7,020 nt of DNA from Holosporales bacterium (GCA_031279295.1 JAITIT010000010.1:1-7020), one strand, 5' to 3'; counted from the first letter of the stretch, positions 1 through 6,265 are shown. Made by a program: numbers and translations. Notes: generated from the sequence alone by a model not told the origin.

Positions 1-371
1 GGCTCCGGTTGCATTAACCTCCAGATATAGCTTCCCAAAAGGCCTCATCGCAGCATCTGCTATACAGCACATACTACACCAATAACTTCCTGTTCATAGC
101 CAATCAATCTATAAAACCACACTACAGCTGAGTATTATCTCTCACCACGAAGTAATAGGTACAGATGAATAGCTACATACTTTTTTATAGCTGAGAGAAG
201 AGGGGAGGGGGCTACGTGTGTACAGTCCAGGAATGAGAGAATGCTGTTCCTTCCATTGGTTGCGGGCTTGAATAGGCAATGACTTTTGTGCGAGAATCCG
301 GGCCATGGATAGCCCTCGTGCGGCGTAGATTGTAAGGTAGCAGCGAGGGTCGTGGGTTGTGAGTAGGAACT
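1..371. other. Gene-free left flank upstream of gap
   Basis: I see no convincing gene here. Two short open stretches touch the left edge. On the + strand one frame is open from position 2 to a TAA at 83-85 and could be the last 27 codons of an upstream gene (it ends AIQHILHQ). On the - strand a frame is open from an ATG at 70-72 leftward off the window (24 codons). They overlap, so at most one is real, and neither matches a family I know. From about 86 to 371 all frames are interrupted. There is a purine-rich run at about 194-211 and no clear tRNA, hairpin terminator or strong promoter. The gap promoter presumably lies in this stretch, but I cannot place it. Confidence 0.5.
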
Positions 372-1382
372 ATGAAGATAGGGATCAATGGGTTCGGCAG
401 GATAGGGCGTATGATATTGAGGGCTTTTCTTGAGTCTGAGAAGTACAGCAGTTTGGATGTGGCATGTATCAATGATCTATCAGACAAGAAAACCTGTGCC
501 TACCTATTAAAGTACGACTCGATTCACGGTCGCCTGAATGCTGACGTTCTTGAGACAGATGATGGGATCTCAGTCAATGGCCGTAATATCGTTATGCCTT
601 CAAAAGCTAAGCCCGAGGAGATTCGATGGGGTGATTACGGAATTGACGTTGTGTTCGAGTGCTCCGGGGTCTTTACAAAAAAGCCGGATGCGGAGAGGCA
701 TATCAATGCTGGGGCGAAGAAGGTGATAATATCAGCTCCGTCTGACGACGCGGATATTACCGTTGTGTATGGCATTAACCACATAGATCTCAATGCCTCA
801 CACACTGTAATTTCTAACGCCTCATGCACAACTAATTGCCTCGCTCCGATCGCATACATACTGGATCGAGAGTTCGGGATAGAGAGTGGCTTCATGACAA
901 CAATCCATGCGTATACAGGGGATCAGAGACTTATCGACACAGCTCACAGAGATCTAAGAAGAGCGCGCGCCGGAACGTTATCAATAATTCCCAGCACCAC
1001 CGGAGCGGCGAGGGCTGTTGGGCTCGTCCTACCAAACCTGAGGGGTAAGCTGGATGGCACAGCAATAAGGGTTCCAGTTCCTAATGTGTCACTTGTTGAT
1101 TTGAAGTGCCTTCTATCTAAATCAATCTCAAAAGGTTCTATCAATGAGATAGTGCGTGCGGAGGCTAATGGCAAACTGAGTGGTATCCTCGGTTACAACG
1201 ACGAACCTCTAGTATCGTGTGACTTCAATCACTCCACGCTGAGCTCGGTATTTGATGCCACCGGAACCACTGTCATCGGCGACAGGTTCTGCCGCGTCGT
1301 AGCTTGGTACGATAATGAGTTCGGATTCTCCAATCGGATGCTTGACCTGGCACACTACATGGCAACTAACGGTATCGTGTGA
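372..1382 (+). CDS. gap: Glyceraldehyde-3-phosphate dehydrogenase, type I
   Basis: This cytoplasmic enzyme catalyses reversible phosphorylating oxidation of glyceraldehyde-3-phosphate to 1,3-bisphosphoglycerate in glycolysis or gluconeogenesis. The 336-residue product is full length for the family. It opens with the Rossmann motif INGFGRIGR (residues 5-13). The catalytic segment SNASCTTNC gives the nucleophile Cys152, and TTIHAYT gives the base His179. The segments STTGAARAVGLVLP (208-221), RVPVPNVSLVDL (233-244) and WYDNEFGFSNR (312-322) are also family signatures. The IND motif (33-35) is the usual NAD-binding type. The HRDLRRARA stretch (192-200) resembles the cyanobacterial/plastid Gap2-like branch that can also use NADPH, but cofactor preference cannot be settled by eye. 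The ATG at 372 is fixed by an in-frame TGA at 360-362. A short AGGA at 365-368 is the only ribosome-binding signal and sits unusually close to the start. The stop overlaps the next gene's GTG start, implying cotranscription and coupling. Confidence 0.96.
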   Translation: MKIGINGFGRIGRMILRAFLESEKYSSLDVACINDLSDKKTCAYLLKYDSIHGRLNADVLETDDGISVNGRNIVMPSKAKPEEIRWGDYGIDVVFECSGVFTKKPDAERHINAGAKKVIISAPSDDADITVVYGINHIDLNASHTVISNASCTTNCLAPIAYILDREFGIESGFMTTIHAYTGDQRLIDTAHRDLRRARAGTLSIIPSTTGAARAVGLVLPNLRGKLDGTAIRVPVPNVSLVDLKCLLSKSISKGSINEIVRAEANGKLSGILGYNDEPLVSCDFNHSTLSSVFDATGTTVIGDRFCRVVAWYDNEFGFSNRMLDLAHYMATNGIV

Positions 1383-2416
1383 TAAAACAGTTTTTAGCGG
1401 TAGGAGCGATCGCCGTAGGCCTCGCTACAACTAGTATACTGCTTATGTGCAACAGGATGCAAGAGGTAGAGGGTTTAGCCCATCATGATGGTAGTAGCGT
1501 ACCGTCCAAAGTTAAGATATTTGTGTGCTACCATAAGCCGTTCGATACATTAATGGGGCGCGATATTTTTGTACCAATCCATGCAGGGCGTGCACTTGGT
1601 ACGAAGACTCCATTCCACGTGGGTGATGGGCTAAAGGTAAGTGTTGTCAAGAACGTGATGCTCAATGATGCGGGGTATCGGTGGTTGCTGAATAACGCAA
1701 TTGGTGATGATACTGGGAACAACATCTCACTGCAGAACAGGAGCTACTGCGAACTGACCGCCGTGTATTGGATCTGGAAAAATTATAAGCAGCTAGATAG
1801 CTTAGACTACGTCGGGCTCATGCACTACAGGCGACACTTCATCTTCCGGAAAGATTATCGCCTCACACTCTTCGAGAGGATCAGGAGCCTCTTTAGCAAG
1901 AACAAAAGCTTCGTGAGGGTCAAAGTCATGGACGGCGGATACGAGGAAAGGTTTGGGCTAGACGCCGAGACCGTGAGGAAGAGAATTGCCGGCTATGACA
2001 TTATTGCTCCAGTTCCTCAAGATCTTCTGATGACTGTGTATCTAAGTTTTAAACTGAATCAGCGGATCGAGTACCTAGATACTGCCCTAGAAGTTTTAAG
2101 GCAGATGTACCCTGAGTACGTGGATGTCGCTGAAGAATGCATGCGCTCTTTCAGTGCCAATTGGGGTAACATGTTTATTATGAAACCGGCTGTATTCAAG
2201 GAGTATTGTAGCTTCGTCTTTAACGTCATGCAGGAAATAAAGAAGCGCGTCAGTGGATCATTAGATCACTCAAATCTGAAGCATGCCCACGCGGCATACA
2301 TAATCGAGAGACTGTGGATCATCTGGCTAGCATACCATAAAAAGGTCGGGAAATACAAGATCCTAGAGCTGCCACGTACATGGATTGCCAATGCCAGTAA
2401 TGTGATCAATCGGTGA
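1379..2416 (+). CDS. DUF4422-type glycosyltransferase with N-terminal hydrophobic segment
   Basis: The product is 345 residues and resembles the DUF4422 family (Pfam PF14393), presumed glycosyltransferases usually found in capsule, O-antigen or other surface-glycan clusters. Visible family features, in order: KIFVCYHKPF (46-55), DDTGNNIS (110-117), CELTAVYWIWKNY (124-136), DYVGLMHYRRHF (143-154), NMFIMKP (264-270) and IIERLWIIWLAYHKK (308-322). The domain starts near residue 45. Before it is an added N-terminus with Lys3 and a hydrophobic stretch at about 5-24, then a polar linker. This looks like a signal anchor or signal peptide and is not typical of these normally cytosolic enzymes. No good lipobox is seen, since Met precedes Cys24. 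The start is GTG at 1379, sharing GTGA with the gap stop, so translation is probably coupled. In-frame ATGs at 1445 and 1457 would remove the hydrophobic segment but lack a ribosome-binding site. Donor, acceptor and pathway are unknown, and no other glycan genes lie nearby. Confidence 0.85.
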   Translation: MIKQFLAVGAIAVGLATTSILLMCNRMQEVEGLAHHDGSSVPSKVKIFVCYHKPFDTLMGRDIFVPIHAGRALGTKTPFHVGDGLKVSVVKNVMLNDAGYRWLLNNAIGDDTGNNISLQNRSYCELTAVYWIWKNYKQLDSLDYVGLMHYRRHFIFRKDYRLTLFERIRSLFSKNKSFVRVKVMDGGYEERFGLDAETVRKRIAGYDIIAPVPQDLLMTVYLSFKLNQRIEYLDTALEVLRQMYPEYVDVAEECMRSFSANWGNMFIMKPAVFKEYCSFVFNVMQEIKKRVSGSLDHSNLKHAHAAYIIERLWIIWLAYHKKVGKYKILELPRTWIANASNVINR

Positions 2417-3049
2417 GCATCATCGTAATTCCTGCTAAAGACTGGTAACTAATCTCTCACCATTTCTCACCTGCGCTCTATCCCACCTTTATTGATCTAT
2501 CTCCTTTCATTGTTCATCTATCATGAGTCATGGGGACAATGTGCGGCCATACTTCGGGGAACGGAAGTCGGCAGGGAATCATCGAGTTCAGCAAGGAGCT
2601 CGGTGTTGGGCCAGAGGAGCTGGAGTACTAGGCAACGGCAATAGGATCGCTATGATGGGAGGCTTGGAAGTTAGCCGAAACATTGGAAATTAGAAAGCGG
2701 AAGTAGGACGTCATGAGCTCCATACTCCGGAGGGGCTGCTAGCAGGACCGGGATAGACGATCTTGCTACAGGCAGACGGCGGATAGCAAATCGAATAATA
2801 AGTTGGTGGTGTTGTTATTTGTCGCGAAACGTAGCTGAGCCAGGCATACATGAGGGAAACGTGGAATACAGAAGGTAGAGAGGCACGATGATAGGACTTG
2901 AGGAGGACATCGATACCTGAGTCGCGTACATACTGGTCCACAACCAAAAGAAAACGATTGCGCTGATCACACCAGTCATGTGACAATTGCACTGCAATGG
3001 GGTTTAAGGTCAGTCGTGTCGTTCTGGCTTGTTGAAGAAAGGAGCAGTC
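2417..3049. other. Gene-poor gap with probable decayed reading frames
   Basis: No intact recognisable gene is present in these roughly 630 bases. All + strand frames are broken by frequent stops, but some short stretches read like protein. One is at 2530-2706, listed separately. Another is in the frame of the following gene: an ATG at 2888, GLEEDIDT, a TGA at 2918, then VAYILVHNQKKTIALITPVM to a TGA at 2981. The - strand has a 93-codon open frame (2711-2992) that starts at a GTG without a Shine-Dalgarno sequence and shows no known motif. I see no tRNA, IS-like inverted repeats or clear terminator after the glycosyltransferase gene. The promoter for the next gene should lie near the right end, but no good -35/-10 pair stands out. 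The likeliest reading is degraded genes, as in reduced genomes. Confidence 0.5.
2530..2706 (+). pseudogene. Possible gene remnant with in-frame stops
   Basis: From ATG 2530 (or ATG 2539) a frame reads 33 codons to a TAG at 2629-2631. It contains GIIEFSKELGVGPEELEY, which has the charge pattern of a real amphipathic helical protein. The same frame continues as ATAIGSL, a TGA at 2653-2655, then WEAWKLAETLEIRKRK to a TAG at 2704-2706. The protein-like composition on both sides of two stops suggests a small gene broken by nonsense mutations. It could also be a genuine 33-residue peptide, or chance. No Shine-Dalgarno sequence precedes either ATG, and I do not recognise the family. Confidence 0.3.
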
Positions 3050-3223
3050 ATGAATATAGACGAAAAGAATCTAGGCGACGAGGAGAGAACAGTGTGTGAG
3101 GTCTGGACCAGAGTAATGGGGTACTACAGACCAATTGCCGCGTTTAACAAGGGTAAGCGTAGTGAGTACAAGGATAGGAAGTGCTTTAAGGAAGTTTGCT
3201 GTTGCGATAAGTCTAGTAGCTAA
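3050..3223 (+). CDS. Stand-alone NrdD C-terminal-like small protein
   Basis: The 57-residue product looks like only the last part of anaerobic (class III) ribonucleoside-triphosphate reductase NrdD. Diagnostic residues are CEVWTRVMGYYRPI (16-29), then FNKGKRSEYKDRKCF (32-46). Gly24 in RVMGY aligns with the region that carries the radical glycine in full NrdD. The catalytic barrel (several hundred residues) is absent, as is the paired-cysteine zinc motif that normally precedes this tail. Short proteins of this kind exist in proteobacteria, often annotated as NrdD near nrdG, and their function is not established as far as I know. The start is well fixed: AAAGGAG at 3038-3044 stands 5 bases before ATG 3050, and the possible TTG at 3029 lies upstream of that signal. 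The cysteine-rich end (VCCCDKSSS) probably reflects overlap with the next gene. Family resemblance is likely; whether it forms a radical is unknown. Confidence 0.75.
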   Translation: MNIDEKNLGDEERTVCEVWTRVMGYYRPIAAFNKGKRSEYKDRKCFKEVCCCDKSSS

Positions 3224-4127
3224 TTGTATCGCTGGTAGTTATGGCAGCACAAGCGTCGTGTGTATATACGACGGGTTGCGTGTGTGCCTCATATGGCCCT
3301 CTAGTGGGGTGGCGCAGAGTGAGGCAGACGTAATTTCAAAGGTGATAGGGACGAGTGTTCGTCCATGCGTTACTGGCGCATCTGTGGATCAGATTTTTGC
3401 CAGTGAGTATAAGAAATTTATTTGGCTGAATGAGGCGTTCCTTTCTGGAGTGTCCATACTATGGGCGGTTCGTGGTGGATACGGTGTTGATAGACTCATG
3501 CCGAGTATCGTTGGAGCAGAGTACTCGAAGGTTCACAAGAAGATAATCATTGGATATAGCGATACTACTCCTCTCCTCATTCATATGTCCCAGAAGTATG
3601 GCTGGACTGCGATAAGTGGGTCGTGTTTTAGGGAGGTAGCGCTCGGCACTAAATCCCAGACATCATGCAAAGCGCTTATGGACTTTCTGAAAGGGAATAC
3701 ATTCGTACTTAAGATAGATGACCTCACTCCGATGAATGCTGAGGCTCGTACATCCAAGGAATTACGCGGAAGAACGACTGGAGGAAATGTAACCTGCATC
3801 GTCTCCACAATAGGTACGCCATGGTGTATCAATACAAACGGAAGGATCGTTTTCCTGGAAGATACGAACGTGGAAGGGTATCGTCTGGATAGGCTCCTGG
3901 TACACATGAGGAACGCCGGATTGTTCGAAGGTGTCGTTGCAGTAATCTTCGGTGACTTCGGAACAAACGAGGGTAGGATTCTGCAAAATTTTGCTGGACA
4001 GTTGAAGATCCCAGTCTACAAGAGCTCTCTCTTCGGGCATGGAAAAGATAACATGCCATTCGGGTATGAATTTAATGGGACAATCACCAAGCAGGGTGAC
4101 CGGTACGTCGTATCGATGCAGCAGTGA
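3162..4127 (+). CDS. ldcA: LD-carboxypeptidase, peptidase family S66 (LdcA/MccF-like)
   Basis: S66 enzymes cleave the L,D bond to terminal D-Ala of murein tetrapeptides during peptidoglycan recycling; relatives of the MccF type hydrolyse microcin C. From the GTG at 3162 the product is 321 residues. The catalytic triad is visible: Ser133 in IIGYSDTTP, Glu233 in FLEDTNVEGYRLDRLL, and His293 in FGHGKDNMPFG. Supporting motifs are LIWPSSG (43-49), VRGGYG (103-108), GRTTGGNVT (203-211) and VVAVIFGDF (258-266). Ahead of the domain is Arg-Lys followed by a hydrophobic stretch (about residues 12-25), resembling a signal peptide, whereas classical LdcA is cytosolic. The start is uncertain. GTG 3162 has AAGGG at 3149-3153 upstream; TTG 3135 would extend it by 9 residues; GTG 3258 or TTG 3276 would give a leaderless enzyme. 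The first two choices overlap the preceding small gene in another frame. A cell-wall role is more likely than microcin immunity, since no microcin genes are nearby. Confidence 0.88.
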   Translation: MSTRIGSALRKFAVAISLVANCIAGSYGSTSVVCIYDGLRVCLIWPSSGVAQSEADVISKVIGTSVRPCVTGASVDQIFASEYKKFIWLNEAFLSGVSILWAVRGGYGVDRLMPSIVGAEYSKVHKKIIIGYSDTTPLLIHMSQKYGWTAISGSCFREVALGTKSQTSCKALMDFLKGNTFVLKIDDLTPMNAEARTSKELRGRTTGGNVTCIVSTIGTPWCINTNGRIVFLEDTNVEGYRLDRLLVHMRNAGLFEGVVAVIFGDFGTNEGRILQNFAGQLKIPVYKSSLFGHGKDNMPFGYEFNGTITKQGDRYVVSMQQ

Positions 4128-4186
4128 AATTGGGCATGACACAATCTGGAAGACGACGTCCATGAGTTATGGGCGTAAAAAAATAT

Positions 4187-4216
4187 TTGACAAGGTACCT
4201 CGCTAGGAGATAAATT
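4187..4216 (+). promoter_or_regulatory. Probable sigma70-type promoter of groESL
   Basis: A perfect -35 hexamer TTGACA lies at 4187-4192. The best -10 candidates are TAAATT at 4211-4216 (18-base spacer) and GATAAA at 4209-4214 (16-base spacer), each matching 4 of 6 consensus positions. It sits about 50-80 bases ahead of groES. The -10 and the probable transcription start coincide with the CIRCE-like repeat, the classical arrangement for repression by HrcA. I do not see an alphaproteobacterial sigma32-type pair here. Confidence 0.65.
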
Positions 4217-4241
4217 AGCACTCAGAAGGGTTAATTGCTAA
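4215..4241 (+). promoter_or_regulatory. CIRCE-like operator with degenerate right arm
   Basis: The left arm TTAGCACTC (4215-4223) is identical to the CIRCE consensus. After the standard 9-base spacer (4224-4232) the right arm is AATTGCTAA (4233-4241), matching GAGTGCTAA at 7 of 9 positions. Both mismatches are in the inner third. Position and spacing just ahead of groES are exactly those of the HrcA operator. HrcA would repress at normal temperature and release during protein-folding stress. Whether the genome encodes HrcA cannot be seen here. Confidence 0.88.
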
Positions 4242-4265
4242 CACTGACAAGAAAGGAGAAAAGCA

Positions 4266-4553
4266 ATGAAATTTAAACCGTTATACGACAGGGTCCTCGT
4301 AGAGAGGATTGAGTCAGAATCAAAAACCAGTGGCGGGATAATAATTCCAGACACCGCAAAGGAGAAACCGATGGAAGGTATCGTAGTTGCTGTTGGGAAC
4401 GGAGCAAGATCGGAGAAAGGAGATTTCGTCCAGTTACAAGTGAAGGCCGGAGATAAGGTTCTTTTCGGCAAGTGGTCCGGGAACGAAATCAAGATTGATG
4501 GGAAGGATTACATCGTCATGAAGGAATCCGACATCATGGGTATCTTCGAGTAA
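4266..4553 (+). CDS. groES: Co-chaperonin GroES
   Basis: This 95-residue protein forms the heptameric lid of the GroEL folding chamber in the cytoplasm. It is full length for GroES. It starts FKPLYDRVLVERI (3-15), the first beta strands. The mobile loop SKTSGGIIIPDTAKEKP (19-35) contains GGIIIP, the segment that docks on GroEL. The central part has GDKVLFGKWSGNEIKIDGKDY (62-82) and the end MKESDIMGIFE (85-95), both typical. A strong AAAGGAG at 4252-4258 is 7 bases before the ATG. It is first in the groESL operon, 27 bases ahead of groEL, and downstream of the promoter and CIRCE-like repeat. Confidence 0.98.
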   Translation: MKFKPLYDRVLVERIESESKTSGGIIIPDTAKEKPMEGIVVAVGNGARSEKGDFVQLQVKAGDKVLFGKWSGNEIKIDGKDYIVMKESDIMGIFE

Positions 4554-4580
4554 CACCAATTTTTTAGAAGGAGAATGAAT

Positions 4581-6209
4581 ATGGCAAAGGAAATAAAATT
4601 TAACTCCGAGGCAAGAAGGAAGATTCTGGACGGAGTCAACGCATTAGCGAATGCAGTTAAAGTAACAATGGGTCCTAAGGGACGCAACGTGCTGATCGAG
4701 AAATCATACGGAGCGCCTAGGATTACAAAGGATGGTGTATCAGTCGCCAAGGAAATCGGCGTTACCTGCAAGTTTGAGGATCTCGGTGTTAAGATGGTGA
4801 AGGAGGTTGCTAACAAGACTTCCGATATCGCAGGGGATGGAACTACTACTGCTACAGTCTTGGCTCAAGCGATCTTAACTGAGGGAATTAAGTCTGTTGA
4901 AGCTGGGTCAAACCCGATGGACTTGCTCCGTGGTATTAACCTAGCTGTTGAGGAGGTGATTGCATTCCTCAAGAAAAAATCCAAGCCAGTCTCTACGAAT
5001 GATGAGATCTCGCAGGTGGGTACGATATCTGCTAACGGCGAGAAGGAGATAGGAGACATGCTAGCTGAGGCTGTGGCCAAAGTTGGCAAGGAGGGAGTCA
5101 TCACAATTGAAGAGGCGAAGTCGTTCCAGACGGAGCTCGATGTGGTTGAGGGTATGCAGTTCGACAGGGGATACATTTCACCTTACTTCGTAACTAATTC
5201 CGAGAAGATGATAGCCGAGCTTGATAACCCGTACATTCTCATCCATGAGAAAAAGTTATCCGGATTGCAACCACTCGTACCAGTGTTGGAAGCGGTAGTA
5301 CAGACTGGAAGGCCTCTCTTGATAGTTGCAGAAGATATAGAGGGTGAGGCACTTGCTACACTTGTGGTAAACAAGCTAAGAGGAGGGCTCAAGGTCGCTG
5401 CAGTGAAAGCACCAGGATTTGGTGATAGAAGGAAGGCAATGCTGGAGGATATCGCTGTACTAACGCACGGCACTGTAATTTCAGAAGACGTCGGCATTAA
5501 GCTGGAGAACGTTAATATCACAATGCTAGGCTCAGCGAAGAAGATTACGATTACCAAGGATGACACAACCATCATTGAAGGTGCTGGACAAAAATCGGAC
5601 ATCGAAGGTAGGTGTAATCAGATCAAGGCGCAGATTGAAGACTCGACATCGGAGTACGATATCGAGAAGCTTAAGGAGAGGCTGGCGAAACTAGCTGGCG
5701 GAGTCGCTGTCATCAGAGTAGGTGGCGCCACAGAGGTTGAGGTCAAGGAAAAGAAAGATAGGGTTGACGATGCAATGCATGCGACGAAGGCCGCTATTGA
5801 AGAGGGAGTGGTTCCAGGCGGAGGAGTTGCATTGCTCAGAGCCATCGAAAACCTCAGCTCAGTTAAGTACCAGAATGAGGATCAGAAGATCGGTATCAAC
5901 ATCATTAGGAACGCACTCCTAGCTCCTGCACGCCAGATCGCATACAACGCCGGAATGGACGGCTCAGTTGTTGCTCATAAGATCATGGAGAATAAGGACT
6001 TTAATTTCGGATACGATGCCGTAACTGACGAGTATAAGGATATGATGAAGGCAGGGATCATAGATCCAACCAAGGTAGTAAGAACGGCCTTACAGGATGC
6101 TGCATCGATATGCGGTCTCCTGTTGACGACAGAGTGTATCGTCGTCGATAAGCCAGAACCAAAGCCGCAACCAGAGGTGCCGAACCCAGGTATGGGCGGA
6201 ATGTACTAG
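4581..6209 (+). CDS. groEL: Chaperonin GroEL (Hsp60)
   Basis: The 542-residue cytoplasmic chaperonin forms a double heptameric ring that folds proteins in an ATP-driven cycle with GroES. Visible signatures include VTMGPKGRNVLIEKSYGAPRITKDG (28-52), the ATP-site loop GDGTTTATVLAQ (85-96) with Asp86, FDRGYISPYFVTNSEKM in the apical domain, VKAPGFGDRRKAMLEDIA, and the equatorial GGVAVIRVGGATEVEVKEKKDRVDDA and EEGVVPGGGVALLRA. The start is ATG 4581: AGAAGGAG (4566-4573) is 7 bases away, while the in-frame ATG at 4575 is only 1 base away. The C-terminal tail is short: a Pro/Lys/Glu stretch ends in PGMGGMY instead of several GGM repeats. The sequence looks alphaproteobacterial, closer to my memory of Holosporales and generic alpha GroEL than of Rickettsia or Anaplasma, but this is an impression only. 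Confidence 0.98.
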   Translation: MAKEIKFNSEARRKILDGVNALANAVKVTMGPKGRNVLIEKSYGAPRITKDGVSVAKEIGVTCKFEDLGVKMVKEVANKTSDIAGDGTTTATVLAQAILTEGIKSVEAGSNPMDLLRGINLAVEEVIAFLKKKSKPVSTNDEISQVGTISANGEKEIGDMLAEAVAKVGKEGVITIEEAKSFQTELDVVEGMQFDRGYISPYFVTNSEKMIAELDNPYILIHEKKLSGLQPLVPVLEAVVQTGRPLLIVAEDIEGEALATLVVNKLRGGLKVAAVKAPGFGDRRKAMLEDIAVLTHGTVISEDVGIKLENVNITMLGSAKKITITKDDTTIIEGAGQKSDIEGRCNQIKAQIEDSTSEYDIEKLKERLAKLAGGVAVIRVGGATEVEVKEKKDRVDDAMHATKAAIEEGVVPGGGVALLRAIENLSSVKYQNEDQKIGINIIRNALLAPARQIAYNAGMDGSVVAHKIMENKDFNFGYDAVTDEYKDMMKAGIIDPTKVVRTALQDAASICGLLLTTECIVVDKPEPKPQPEVPNPGMGGMY

Positions 6210-6223
6210 GAGTACTACTGTAT

Positions 6224-6255
6224 ATCCTAGGGGGAGTAGTGGCTCCCCCTAGGAT
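6224..6255 (+). terminator. Perfect 13-bp hairpin between groEL and dxs
   Basis: ATCCTAGGGGGAG (6224-6236) is perfectly complementary to CTCCCCCTAGGAT (6243-6255) across a 6-base loop (TAGTGG). It starts 15 bases after the groEL stop and ends 10 bases before the dxs ATG. A stable GC-rich hairpin here should end or attenuate the chaperonin transcript. No T-run follows on the + strand, so a standard intrinsic terminator is not proven; an mRNA 3'-stabilising stem or translational control of dxs are alternatives. The AGGA at 6251-6254 lies inside the right arm. Confidence 0.6.
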
Positions 6256-6265
6256 TAGATTAACT

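Noticed and set aside
2711..2992. 93-codon open frame on the - strand in the gene-poor gap
   Set aside because: It starts at a GTG with no Shine-Dalgarno sequence, shows no recognisable motif, lies opposite other half-open frames, and runs against the direction of every other gene.
3029..3049. TTG at 3029 as the start of the NrdD-like gene
   Set aside because: It lies upstream of the strong AAAGGAG at 3038-3044, which is ideally placed for ATG 3050.
3762..4163. 133-codon - strand frame antisense to ldcA
   Set aside because: The + strand encodes the S66 Glu and His motifs here, and the - frame has no family features.
4148..4184. Intrinsic terminator after ldcA (CCAT/ATGG stem before an A-run)
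   Set aside because: The stem is only 4 bp and is followed by A rather than T on the + strand.
4175..4216. Heat-shock sigma32 promoter ahead of groES
   Set aside because: The visible elements match sigma70 (TTGACA) better, and no CCCCAT-like -10 is present.
4575..4580. Upstream ATG as the groEL start (adding Met-Asn)
   Set aside because: The ribosome-binding site ends one base before it. The ATG at 4581 has normal spacing and gives the conserved MAKE start.
5183..5602. 139-codon - strand frame inside groEL, with similar ones at 4865-5176 and 5618-5845
   Set aside because: The sequences are Ser/Thr/Pro-rich with no motif, and lie antisense to a highly conserved gene; codon-bias shadows.
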